Positions 10,832-20,148 are shown, counted from the stretch's first letter. The stretch is DNA of 64,000 nt from Flavobacteria bacterium GWA2_35_26 (GCA_001800905.1 MGWH01000002.1:744001-808000), one strand, 5' to 3'. A program made the numbers and translations. The notes: generated by a model not told the origin, from the letters alone.

Positions 10832-10873
10832 CCACTTATTTTTTTACATAATAAAAAAATAAGTGGGTTTTTT
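10832..10873 (+). terminator. Long AT-rich hairpin followed by T-run (plus-strand orientation)
   Basis: Perfect 14-bp stem CCACTTATTTTTTT / AAAAAAATAAGTGG, loop acataat, then GTTTTTT. Confidence 0.6.
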
Positions 10874-10874
10874 A

Positions 10875-10949
10875 ATGATTATTCTAATTAACTGGATTGT
10901 TTTTCTAGCGATTATTCTAAAAAATAAGTTAAAAAAGCTCTTTTTTTAA
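10875..10949 (+). CDS. Speculative 24-aa hydrophobic/basic small ORF
   Basis: MIILINWIVFLAIILKNKLKKLFF*: single predicted membrane helix with basic tail, directly after the hairpin at 10832-10866. Confidence 0.2.
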   Translation: MIILINWIVFLAIILKNKLKKLFF

Positions 10950-10982
10950 CAAAAAAACAATTCTAAAAAGCGTCATTTTAAT

Positions 10983-13310
10983 CTAAAACCAAAATCCAAC
11001 GCTAAACCATGTATATCCTTTGGTGCTTTCTGGCGACCAAGAATATTTGACTTCAATTGGGCCAATTCTTGTTTCTAAACCATACCCGAAAGCATAACCC
11101 GAATATTTAGGTAGTGAGATCCATTCTTTAGTCTTGAAAAGATTTTGTTCAAGATTAGCAAAATTGGCGGAAAAGTTCAAATGATTTTTCTTTAAAAAAA
11201 CATAATCAATAGTTCCAGAAGCTTTGATGTAACTATTGGCCGCTACACTCACAAAATCATACCCAAAAAACGGTTTAAAATTATTGATGCTATTGTAACC
11301 ATAACCTCCCAAAACAAAATTAAAAAACGGAATACCGTCATTTCCAATAGGCAGGCCTGCATCTCCCTGAAATTTGAAAGTAAATGAATTTGATACTGAA
11401 AATGCTTTAGAAAATTGCGCTTGTAGTACAGAAAACGGTTTGAAATCATTATGAAAGTCGGATGCAAATAAATACGATTGAAAATCAGAAGTGAAAGACC
11501 ACCCTTTTTTAGGAAAGTATTTATTATCAAACGAATCGTATTTTACATAGCCAAAACCACTCCAATAACTGCTCTTATCAATGATCGGATTTGAGATTGT
11601 TTTAGACGAAATGTGCAAATACTTTAATTCCACTCCCGCACCAAATAAAAAACGTTGTGCAATCCCTTTTTGTAAGTATGCCCTAGTAGAAAGATCTAAA
11701 TAATCTACATTGATTTGATTTCCGCCTGTGTCCAAAATAGATTTGGTAATTTCTTGTGTGATGTTTCTATTGAATTGACTCAATTGCGATTTAAACCCAT
11801 AACTAAAGTTAAATCCATTGTCCACATAGTAATCTAAATTGTACCTAAAATTATCTCCTAAAATAATATCTAGCGAAGCCAGGTCATTTTTAAATAAGGT
11901 GTTTTTGTGGGTAATATTAACTAAAATGCCACTTTTAAATAGTTCGTCATAATGCAGTCCTAATTTTAAATAGGTGTAAATAGGATTTTCTGCTAACTGA
12001 AGTTCTAAATCTTCCCCTTGCTCATTGTTTTTGAATGAATAACTTATTGAATGGAAGTTTTCTGTAGCTAGTAGGGTATTTATTCCTGATTCTAAATGAC
12101 TATAAGTTATTGGAGTCTTTGGCTTAAACCCTAATTTACCAAACACATAATCGTTGGTATATTTACGCAACTTAGTAGTGTTAATTTGGGCCAATTTCAC
12201 GCTGTCTTTATATACAGACAATCTTGGTTTTTTGAAATAATTTTGATCGGTAGATAGGGTTTTGATTTTTTCATACACTGCAAAAGCAGCTTCCTCGCCT
12301 CTTTGAATAATTTCTCTTCCTCGATCAAATGAAAGTACCCCAAAATTTTTAATGTCGGGTGTGATATAAATATCAGTTCCTTTAATTTTATTTTTCATCT
12401 GTTCAATGGAATGCAAATTGGTGATTTGCACCAAAATTTTTGTGGCGTTTTTTAACTGGTTTTTGTCCCATAATCCATCTTGAACGTCAACTCCAATAAT
12501 CAAATCAGCCCCTAAATTTTTCACTTCATCAACGGGAAAATTATTAGCAACTCCGCCGTCAATAAGCAATTGCCCATCAATTTCAATTGGGGTAAATAAA
12601 GTGGGAAATGCAGCACTTGCCAACATGGCCTGCGCCAAATTTCCTTTGTTTAGCAAGACCTGCTGACCCGTCTCAATATTAGTTCCTATACATAAAAACG
12701 GAGTGGGCAATTGGTTGAAATCATTCACCTGGCGCACATGTCGTGTCAATCGGCTCAACAAATTAAAATTATACAAGCCTTTAGAAAGTGCTTGAGGAAT
12801 TCCTACTTTGAAATTGCTAAAAGGAAGTGATAGTGCATAGGATTCGTCATTTCGTTTTTCATAAAAACTCTTCGCGGATCGCGGAATATAATCGTTTAGT
12901 AATTCGTCAAAATTGATTTTATGAAAAATAGAATCTATTTGTGTGGCATTGTAACCCGAGGCATACAAACCGCCAATAACTGCTCCCATGCTCGTTCCGC
13001 CGATATAATCAATTTTAATTCCAGCTTCTTCAATCACTTTTAAAACACCAATATGAGCAAATCCTTTGGCGCCTCCACCACTCAACACCAATCCTATTTT
13101 GGGACGTTTTTGTTCTTGAGCAAAGCTATTCTGAAAACTGAAAAGGAATAGTATAACAAGAAGCAAGCCCCAGATGGAAGTGAAAAGCGCCGCTGGTGAA
13201 AATGCTATTTTTTCTAGAGGAAAAAGAGCAACAGCAGGAGCTCCTTTTTTCTCTTTAGAAAAAAAGAATTGTGACAGCGGACTTGGAACGGAAAGCTGGG
13301 ATAGGCTCAT
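10983..13310 (-). CDS. Patatin-like phospholipase with POTRA-like and C-terminal Omp85/BamA-type barrel
   Basis: GLVLSGGGAKGFAHIGVL, GTSMG, DGGVANNFP catalytic motifs; beta-barrel C-terminus ending WFSVGFWF. The annotated N-terminus is doubtful (see findings). Confidence 0.9.
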   Translation of the reverse strand: MSLSQLSVPSPLSQFFFSKEKKGAPAVALFPLEKIAFSPAALFTSIWGLLLVILFLFSFQNSFAQEQKRPKIGLVLSGGGAKGFAHIGVLKVIEEAGIKIDYIGGTSMGAVIGGLYASGYNATQIDSIFHKINFDELLNDYIPRSAKSFYEKRNDESYALSLPFSNFKVGIPQALSKGLYNFNLLSRLTRHVRQVNDFNQLPTPFLCIGTNIETGQQVLLNKGNLAQAMLASAAFPTLFTPIEIDGQLLIDGGVANNFPVDEVKNLGADLIIGVDVQDGLWDKNQLKNATKILVQITNLHSIEQMKNKIKGTDIYITPDIKNFGVLSFDRGREIIQRGEEAAFAVYEKIKTLSTDQNYFKKPRLSVYKDSVKLAQINTTKLRKYTNDYVFGKLGFKPKTPITYSHLESGINTLLATENFHSISYSFKNNEQGEDLELQLAENPIYTYLKLGLHYDELFKSGILVNITHKNTLFKNDLASLDIILGDNFRYNLDYYVDNGFNFSYGFKSQLSQFNRNITQEITKSILDTGGNQINVDYLDLSTRAYLQKGIAQRFLFGAGVELKYLHISSKTISNPIIDKSSYWSGFGYVKYDSFDNKYFPKKGWSFTSDFQSYLFASDFHNDFKPFSVLQAQFSKAFSVSNSFTFKFQGDAGLPIGNDGIPFFNFVLGGYGYNSINNFKPFFGYDFVSVAANSYIKASGTIDYVFLKKNHLNFSANFANLEQNLFKTKEWISLPKYSGYAFGYGLETRIGPIEVKYSWSPESTKGYTWFSVGFWF
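13160..13308 (-). repeat. Possible degenerate copy 3 of the hairpin element, inside the predicted patatin 5' coding region
   Basis: Minus strand GAGCCTATCCCAGCTTTCCGTTCC...ATTCTTTTTTTCTAAAGAGAAAAAAGGAGC...CACTTCCATCTGGGGCTTG; left and right ends resemble copies 1 and 2. Confidence 0.45.
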
Positions 13311-13315
13311 ACAAA

Positions 13316-15109
13316 TTAATTGGTAGTGTAAAAGTCGGTAATTTTTTTGGCTTTTGACAGCCCAACGACTTCCGATATTTCTTTTTCGGTGGCCAATTTT
13401 AATCTTTTTACACTTTTAAAATGCTGAATCAAAGTGGTCATGGTTTTTTCGCCAATGCCGGGAATGGATTCTATAGACGAATTCAGTGCGGCTTTACTTC
13501 GTTTGTCGCGGTGATGGGTGATCCCAAAACGGTGCGCCTCGTTACGCAATTGTTGTATAACTTTTAGGGTTTCTGATTTTTTATCGAGGTAGAGCGGAAT
13601 CGAATCGCCAGGATAGAAGAGCTCTTCCAATCGTTTGGCAATACCAATAATCGTTATTTTTCCGCGAAGACCTAAGTCGTCAATACTTTTTAAAGCCGAA
13701 GACAATTGTCCCTTTCCACCATCAATAATTATTAACTGCGGCAAAGGCTGATTTTCGTCCAAAAGGCGTTTGTATCTTCGGTAAACTACTTCTTCCATGG
13801 AAGCAAAATCATTCGGACCTTCCACCGTTTTGATGTTGAAATGGCGGTAGTCTTTTTTGCTTGGTTTACCGTCTTTGAAAACCACACAAGCCGAAACTGG
13901 ATTGGTACCTTGAATATTGGAATTATCAAAACATTCAATGTGACGAGGCTCCACTGGCAATCGTAAATCTTTTTGCATCTGCGCCATGATTCTATTGACG
14001 TGGCGATCTGGATCTACAATTTGCAATTGTTTCAACTGTTCAATGCGATAGTATTTGGCATTGCGAAGGGACAAATCTAAAATTTGTTTTTTATCGCCCA
14101 ATTGCGGCACTGTGATCTTGATATTTTCTCCCAAATCTACTTCAAATGGGACAATAATTTCTTTAGACAATAACTGGAAGCGCTCTCGAAGTTCAATAAT
14201 GGCTAATTCTAAAAGTTCTTCATCCGTTTCTTCCAATTTCTTTTTGATTTCCATGGTATGGGAACGAATAATCGATCCGTGGGAAATTTGCAAAAAGTTG
14301 ACATAGGCCGCACTTTCATCAGAAACAATAGAAAAGACATCAATGTTGGTAATTTTCGGATTGATTATCGTAGAACGCGATTGGTAATTTTCGAGAATTT
14401 CTATTTTCTCTTTGATTTTTTGCGCTTCTTCAAAACGCATTTCTTGTGCCAATTCAATCATCATTCGCTTGAAGTCTTTCATGCTCTCTTTGAAATTTCC
14501 TTTTAAAATTTCTCGGATTGCATCGACTTGCTTTTGGTATTCGGCAACCGATTCATAGCCTTCGCAAGGGCCTTTACAATTGCCAATATGGTATTCCAAA
14601 CAGACTTTAAATTTCCCGCTTTCAATATTATTGGCACTCAAATCGAAGTTACAAGTACGCAACGGATACAATTCTTTGATCAAGTCTAAAATGGTATTCA
14701 CCGTCTTGAAACTGGTGTAAGGTCCAAAATATTCCGAACCGTCTTTGACCATTCGACGAGTGGAAAAAATGCGCGAAAAAGGTTCTTTTTTGATGCACAA
14801 CCAAGGGTAGGTTTTGTCGTCGCGCAACAATACATTATAACGCGGTTGCAAGGTTTTAATCAGATTGTTTTCCAACAAAAGCGCGTCGGTTTCCGTAGGC
14901 ACCACAATGTGTTTGATGGTTACAATTTTCTTAACTAAGACATTCGTTTTAGCCGTATCGTGAATTTTATTGAAATAAGACGAAACCCTTTTTTTTAGGT
15001 TTTTGGCTTTGCCCACATACAAAATTTTCCCGTCCTTATCGTAGTATTGATAAACTCCTGGATTATCGGGTAAAGTTTGAATTTGCAATGCAATGCTGGG
15101 TGGCGTCAT
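13316..15109 (-). CDS. uvrC: Excinuclease ABC subunit C
   Basis: LPDNPGVYQYYDKDGKILYVGKAKNLKKRVSSYF (GIY-YIG) and full-length UvrC; start set at MTPPSIALQ rather than the upstream ORF ATG at 15190. Confidence 0.96.
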   Translation of the reverse strand: MTPPSIALQIQTLPDNPGVYQYYDKDGKILYVGKAKNLKKRVSSYFNKIHDTAKTNVLVKKIVTIKHIVVPTETDALLLENNLIKTLQPRYNVLLRDDKTYPWLCIKKEPFSRIFSTRRMVKDGSEYFGPYTSFKTVNTILDLIKELYPLRTCNFDLSANNIESGKFKVCLEYHIGNCKGPCEGYESVAEYQKQVDAIREILKGNFKESMKDFKRMMIELAQEMRFEEAQKIKEKIEILENYQSRSTIINPKITNIDVFSIVSDESAAYVNFLQISHGSIIRSHTMEIKKKLEETDEELLELAIIELRERFQLLSKEIIVPFEVDLGENIKITVPQLGDKKQILDLSLRNAKYYRIEQLKQLQIVDPDRHVNRIMAQMQKDLRLPVEPRHIECFDNSNIQGTNPVSACVVFKDGKPSKKDYRHFNIKTVEGPNDFASMEEVVYRRYKRLLDENQPLPQLIIIDGGKGQLSSALKSIDDLGLRGKITIIGIAKRLEELFYPGDSIPLYLDKKSETLKVIQQLRNEAHRFGITHHRDKRSKAALNSSIESIPGIGEKTMTTLIQHFKSVKRLKLATEKEISEVVGLSKAKKITDFYTTN

Positions 15110-15226
15110 TATGTGTTGGCTCGAATTGTTTCCAAATTTACAAATAACATCTTTGCAAATCAAAATCAGTGGTTTTCTTTTTCGGAGCAAAAATTAATAG
15201 TACTTTTAGCTTCAATTTTTCAACGA

Positions 15227-15790
15227 ATGACAAAATCCGAATTGCGCTCACAATACAAAGCGTTACGTAAAAACCTTTCCGATTCAGCAATTGAAGAAAA
15301 TAGCCTGGCTATTGCTAATAAAGTGTTGGCGCTTGACCTTTGGAACAAAACCTATTTCCATATTTTCTTACCCATTGAAGAACAAAAAGAAGTGAATACT
15401 GAATTCCTACTGCACTTGCTCTCTGGAAAAGACAAAGAAATTGTGGTCTCTAAATCCGATTTTGCTAGCCGAAAAATGACCCATTTCCTGTTGACAGACA
15501 ATACCAAAATCAAGAAAAACGAATATAATATACCAGAACCAGTAGACGGAATTGAAGTGCCTTCGGCTAAAATTCAAGTCGTGTTTGTACCGCTTTTGGC
15601 CTTTGATTTGAATGGAAATCGGGTAGGTTATGGCAAAGGTTTTTACGATCAGTTTTTAGCCGAATGCCATCCAGATACTCTTAAAATTGGCCTTTCCTTT
15701 TTTGAAGCAGAAAAATTAATTGCTGATGTTGTTAAAACCGATATTCGTCTGGATTTTTGCATCACGCCAAAAAACTGCTACCGCTTTTAA
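15227..15790 (+). CDS. 5-formyltetrahydrofolate cyclo-ligase
   Basis: MTKSELRSQYKALRKNL...NGNRVGYGKGFYDQFLAE; start set at the internal ATG. Confidence 0.92.
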   Translation: MTKSELRSQYKALRKNLSDSAIEENSLAIANKVLALDLWNKTYFHIFLPIEEQKEVNTEFLLHLLSGKDKEIVVSKSDFASRKMTHFLLTDNTKIKKNEYNIPEPVDGIEVPSAKIQVVFVPLLAFDLNGNRVGYGKGFYDQFLAECHPDTLKIGLSFFEAEKLIADVVKTDIRLDFCITPKNCYRF

Positions 15791-15851
15791 TTTGAGCTAA
15801 AAAATTGGCTTTTTTTTACTTTCTTTACACCTTCAATTATTTGGCGTTTTT

Positions 15852-17843
15852 ATGAGATTTAACAAGAAAAAAATAGGAATTACACTGGGAGTTCTTTTGG
15901 TTTTATTTGTGGCTGCTTTAAGTACTTTTTACTATTTCAGAGATGAAATTTTGAAACTAACTTTGGAAAAAGTAGCAGTGAAAATGGAACGGGATTTTGA
16001 TAGTAAATTCACCATAAAAACAGCTTCATTTGACGGAATTTCAGCAGTCAGCCTAACGGATGTAGTTTTGGCTCCCCAACAAGCCGATACCTTATTCCGA
16101 ATCCAAAAAATGAAAACCAGCATCAGCTTTTGGCATTTACTTATTGGCGATGTACAATTGGGAACTTTGGAAATCCAAAATGGATTAGTACAATTGACAA
16201 AAAAAGGCAAAGTGCGCAACTTTGATGCTTTTTTGAAGAAAAATAAAAATCAAGAAGTTAGCACTGATAAAAGAGATTACGCAGCCTTAGCCAAACGCAT
16301 TATTTTCCGGTTGTTGAATTTGGTTCCATCAGACATGGATATCAAAAATCTAGTTTTCAAATTAGACGATAATGGAAAGAAAGCAACAATCGATATCAAA
16401 AAATTAATCTTGGACGGAGGCGATTTAGAAAGTGTGATCCATGTCAAAACCAATACTTTTGCACAACGCTGGCGAATTGCAGGCGAAGCTGATCCTAGAG
16501 ACCGCACTGCCGACATTCAGTTTTTCAATATGGATGGCGGACCAATAAAAGTGCCTTATTTTGACGAACGTTTTAATTTGATTTCTAGTTTTGACTCCAT
16601 TCATTTGAACGTTGAAAACATTGAAAGTGATGGCGATGAATTCCATATTGATGGCTACTCGTCTATTGCCAATTTAAAAGTAAATCATCCTAAAATTGCA
16701 AGTAAAGATGTGATCATTCGCAATGCGCGTTTTGATTACCGTTTGTTGCTTGGCGAAGATTTTATTTCAGTAGATAGTTCTTCTTCGATCCAATTGAACA
16801 AAATAAAAATCCAACCTTATTTGGCCTACGAGACAGAAGAAGATACCGTTTATAAAATGAATATTCGAATCCCAAAAATGACGGCACAGGATTTTATCAC
16901 TTCACTTCCGGATGGATTGTTCACCAATGTACAAGGGATGCTAGCTAGTGGTAATTTCGATTACAAATTGGACTTTATGTTCAACAAAAACAAGCCTGAA
17001 ACTATTGTTTTTGATAGTAAACTGAACAAAGAAAATTTACGTATTTTCCGTTTTGGCCAAGCCAATTTAAGTAAAATGAATGGCGAATTTGAATACCGTG
17101 CCATTATAAAAAATGTACGTCAACGCCCGATTTTTGTGGGCAGTTCCAATCCTGATTACACTCCACTCAATCAAATTTCGCCTTACTTAAAAAAATGTGT
17201 GTTGACTACCGAAGATCCTTCCTTCTTCAGACATCGCGGATTTATCACTGAGGCGTTCAAACAATCGATTATCAAAAATATTAAGACTAGAAAATTCTCT
17301 AGAGGAGGTAGTACGATTAGTATGCAATTGATTAAAAATGTATTCTTAACCCGCGAAAAAACTTTATCGCGTAAACTAGAAGAAATTTTATTGGTTTATA
17401 TTTTAGAAAACAACCGAATTGTAAGCAAAGAACGTATGCTTGAAGTGTATTTCAACATTATCGAATGGGGACCAAACGTATACGGGATTGGCGAAGCGAG
17501 TCGCTTTTATTTCCAAAAAAATCCTGCCGATTTGACTTTTAATGAATGCTTGTACTTGGCCACTATTATTCCGAGTCCGAAGAAATTCATGTATCAATTT
17601 GACGACCAAGGAAACCTAAAAGGTTTTGCCTTAAAAAACCAACGCTATTTGAGCAATCTAATGTTGCGTCGTGGTATAGTAACTAGCAGTGATAGTATTA
17701 ATCCGTATGGCGTTTCGCTTTCAGGAAATGCGCGTTCGTTCTTAACGATTCGCAAAGCGCAGGACACTACCGGTGTTGCGGTAGATTCTATTCCGCCAAA
17801 AGAAGACTTTGATTTTGAATTCCTAAAAACGGATGAGGAATAA
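15852..17843 (+). CDS. AsmA-like N-terminal region fused to a GT51 peptidoglycan glycosyltransferase domain (no transpeptidase)
   Basis: One N-terminal TM; AsmA/TamB-like region; GT51 motifs TTEDPSFFRHRGF, GGSTISMQLIKNVFL, RKLEEILLVYILE. Confidence 0.85.
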   Translation: MRFNKKKIGITLGVLLVLFVAALSTFYYFRDEILKLTLEKVAVKMERDFDSKFTIKTASFDGISAVSLTDVVLAPQQADTLFRIQKMKTSISFWHLLIGDVQLGTLEIQNGLVQLTKKGKVRNFDAFLKKNKNQEVSTDKRDYAALAKRIIFRLLNLVPSDMDIKNLVFKLDDNGKKATIDIKKLILDGGDLESVIHVKTNTFAQRWRIAGEADPRDRTADIQFFNMDGGPIKVPYFDERFNLISSFDSIHLNVENIESDGDEFHIDGYSSIANLKVNHPKIASKDVIIRNARFDYRLLLGEDFISVDSSSSIQLNKIKIQPYLAYETEEDTVYKMNIRIPKMTAQDFITSLPDGLFTNVQGMLASGNFDYKLDFMFNKNKPETIVFDSKLNKENLRIFRFGQANLSKMNGEFEYRAIIKNVRQRPIFVGSSNPDYTPLNQISPYLKKCVLTTEDPSFFRHRGFITEAFKQSIIKNIKTRKFSRGGSTISMQLIKNVFLTREKTLSRKLEEILLVYILENNRIVSKERMLEVYFNIIEWGPNVYGIGEASRFYFQKNPADLTFNECLYLATIIPSPKKFMYQFDDQGNLKGFALKNQRYLSNLMLRRGIVTSSDSINPYGVSLSGNARSFLTIRKAQDTTGVAVDSIPPKEDFDFEFLKTDEE

Positions 17844-17850
17844 ATAAATT

Positions 17851-17880
17851 GACGATTTACGATATTGGATTTACGAAGTT
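17851..17880 (+). repeat. Short word-repeat spacer after the AsmA/GT51 gene stop
   Basis: GACGATTTACGATATTGGATTTACGAAGTT: GATTTACGA words. Confidence 0.45.
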
Positions 17881-17892
17881 TGAAATACATTA

Positions 17893-17931
17893 AAAAGCTC
17901 CCAACTTTATAATAAGGATGGGAACTTTTTT
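17893..17931 (-). terminator. Terminator-like hairpin between convergent genes
   Basis: AGCTCCCAactttataataaggaTGGGAACTTTTTTTT, imperfect stem. Confidence 0.45.
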
Positions 17932-18969
17932 TTAGGGTGCTGGATCAGGAATTATCGCTTGAACAGCGTCAATGGCTTTTAATACTTCCTCAGAAAGCGT
18001 GACTTGTATGGTGTCTATATTTTCTTTCAACTGTTCCATTGTGGTGGCGCCAATAATCGTACTCGTTACAAAAGGCTGTTGCTCAATAAATGCCAAAGCC
18101 AATTGGGTTAAAGTAAAACCGTGTTGTTGGGCAATTTCGTTGTACAAACGAGTGGCTTCTGCTGATTGTGGACTACTGTAACGAGCCATTTGTGGGAATA
18201 AAGCCAATCGAGAAGTTGGATGTTGTTGTCCATTTAGGAACTTTCCAGACAAAAGTCCAAAAGCCATCGGCGAATAGGCTAACAAACCGATATTTTCACG
18301 CAAACACACCTCAGCGTTTCCTACTTCAAAGGAGCGATTCAATAAAGAATAGGGATTTTGTACCGTTTTAATTTTAGGTAAATTATGGTATTTATGTTCC
18401 TCCAAAAAACGCATCAAACCCCAAGGCGTTTCGTTTGATAATCCAATGTGTTTAATTTTACCTTGTTGGACAAAACCATCTAGGGTAGTCAACACCTCGT
18501 GAATATTATCTTCCCAAGCATCGTCTTGTTTTTTAAACCCGCGTTGCCCAAAGAAATTGGCCTTGCGTTCTGGCCAATGCAATTGGTAGATATCTACATA
18601 ATCTGTTTGTAACCGTTTCAAACTTTGATCCAAAGCATACTGAATACTGGCTGGTGAGAAATCTACTTTTTCACGCATATAGGCAAAGGCTGGATTGGGC
18701 CCCGCAATTTTAGTGGCCAAAACTACTTGCTCACGATTTCCTGTTTTTTTAAACCAAGTTCCAATAATTCGCTCGGTACTTCCATAGGTTTCCTCACGTC
18801 CAGGTACCGAATACATTTCGGCCGTGTCAAAAAAATTGACTCCGTTTGCTAACGCGTAATCCATTTGGGCGTGACCCTCAAATTCGGTGTTTTGTTCACC
18901 AAAAGTCATGGTGCCTAAACAAATTTTACTGACTTTAATATCGGTATTGGGTATAGTAATGTATTTCAT
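17932..18969 (-). CDS. Aldo/keto reductase (Tas-like)
   Basis: MKYITIPNTDIKVSKICLGTMTFGEQNTE...FFDTAEMY...YVDIYQLHWPER. Confidence 0.94.
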   Translation of the reverse strand: MKYITIPNTDIKVSKICLGTMTFGEQNTEFEGHAQMDYALANGVNFFDTAEMYSVPGREETYGSTERIIGTWFKKTGNREQVVLATKIAGPNPAFAYMREKVDFSPASIQYALDQSLKRLQTDYVDIYQLHWPERKANFFGQRGFKKQDDAWEDNIHEVLTTLDGFVQQGKIKHIGLSNETPWGLMRFLEEHKYHNLPKIKTVQNPYSLLNRSFEVGNAEVCLRENIGLLAYSPMAFGLLSGKFLNGQQHPTSRLALFPQMARYSSPQSAEATRLYNEIAQQHGFTLTQLALAFIEQQPFVTSTIIGATTMEQLKENIDTIQVTLSEEVLKAIDAVQAIIPDPAP

Positions 18970-19063
18970 TTATTGGATTATTTTTAAAAACAAATATACA
19001 AAGGAAAGGGAATTACAAAGGCAAAAGTCAATTTCAATTGTATATAAAAACTGTGTAAAAATG

Positions 19064-19094
19064 AAAAAGCCCAACATAAAGTTGGGCTTCTTTA
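19064..19094. terminator. Intrinsic terminator
   Basis: AAAAAGCCCAACataaaGTTGGGCTTCTTT. Confidence 0.75.
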
Positions 19095-19118
19095 TTTTAT
19101 TAATTAGGTGAATGAAAA

Positions 19119-20060
19119 CTAGTTAATTTCATTCAACATTTCTGCGATGGCGTCTAGTCTTGGTGTTAAGATAATTTCAATTCGACGGTTTTTAGCTTTA
19201 CCATCTGCCGTTTCGTTACTAGCTAAAGGAGAGAATTCTCCTCTACCCGCAGCGGTCAAGTTTTGTTTGTTGATTTTTTTATTTTCGCTCAAAATACCTA
19301 CAATTGAAGTCGCTCTTTTAGTAGATAAATCCCAGTTGTCTGTAATAGGTCCTGAAGCTGTAAAAGCATCATCATCCGTATGTCCTTCAATTAACACTGC
19401 AATATCTGGATTGTCTCCCAATACTTTTCCCAATTCCACTACAGCTTTCTTACCTTCTGAACTTACTGCCCAACTACCAGAGTTGAACAACAATTTGTTT
19501 TCCATAGACACATACACTTTCCCATTTTTTTGTTCTACAGTCAAACCTTTACCTTCAAAACTGTTTAAAGCTTTAGACAAGGTCTCTTTTAGTTTTTTCA
19601 TGCTCGCTTCTTTCGCTGCAATCATGTCTTCTAACTCTTTCAAACGTTGACTACTTTTGGTCAACTGCTCTTGTTCTAACGCTAAGGCTTTGGCTTTTTC
19701 ATCCAATTCATCAAGCAATTCACGATTCTTTTTCATGTTTTTTTCCAAAGACTCATTGCTGTTTTTTTCTAGCGCCGCATACGAATCTTGAAGTGCATTG
19801 TATTTATCCAAATTCGTTTCGTGTTCCGCTTTCAATTTGGTGTAATCTGCTTTTAGTTTGTCTAAATCTGTTTTAAGAGCCGCACCATCTAATTCCAATT
19901 GGTTTTTGGCTTTTGCCAAAGCCGCATTTTCGTCAGACAGCGTTCTGTTTTCTTTTTTTAGGTCCGTGTATTTGCTTTCTAAATCGGTATAGATTTTTTT
20001 AGACACACAAGAGGTACTAAGTGCCAATACTAACAATCCAAGGGAAACTTTTTTTATCAT
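19119..20060 (-). CDS. OmpA-family lipoprotein with coiled-coil
   Basis: Lipobox STSC; coiled coil; VLIEGHTDDDAF...LSTKRATSIVGIL...AAGRGEFSP...NRRIEIILTP. Confidence 0.93.
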   Translation of the reverse strand: MIKKVSLGLLVLALSTSCVSKKIYTDLESKYTDLKKENRTLSDENAALAKAKNQLELDGAALKTDLDKLKADYTKLKAEHETNLDKYNALQDSYAALEKNSNESLEKNMKKNRELLDELDEKAKALALEQEQLTKSSQRLKELEDMIAAKEASMKKLKETLSKALNSFEGKGLTVEQKNGKVYVSMENKLLFNSGSWAVSSEGKKAVVELGKVLGDNPDIAVLIEGHTDDDAFTASGPITDNWDLSTKRATSIVGILSENKKINKQNLTAAGRGEFSPLASNETADGKAKNRRIEIILTPRLDAIAEMLNEIN

Positions 20061-20148
20061 GATGAATGTGTTTATTTTTTATTTGTAACTACAACTTTAT
20101 TTGTTCTTTTTTATTGTACAAGCAGGTGCTTTTCGCAACTGAACAAAG

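Noticed and set aside
10816-10832. AAATTCGAATCCA resembles a tRNA T-loop/3' end
   Set aside because: No T-stem complementarity and no upstream acceptor, D or anticodon arm; not a tRNA.
15110-15190. Extra N-terminal 27 aa of UvrC (MLRKRKPLILICKDVICKFG...)
   Set aside because: Upstream in-frame extension overlapping the divergent gene's leader; conserved UvrC start fits MTPPSIALQ.
19147-19650. 167-aa plus-strand ORF opposite the OmpA-family gene
   Set aside because: Antisense shadow ORF of a strong coding gene; low-complexity translation with no recognisable domain.
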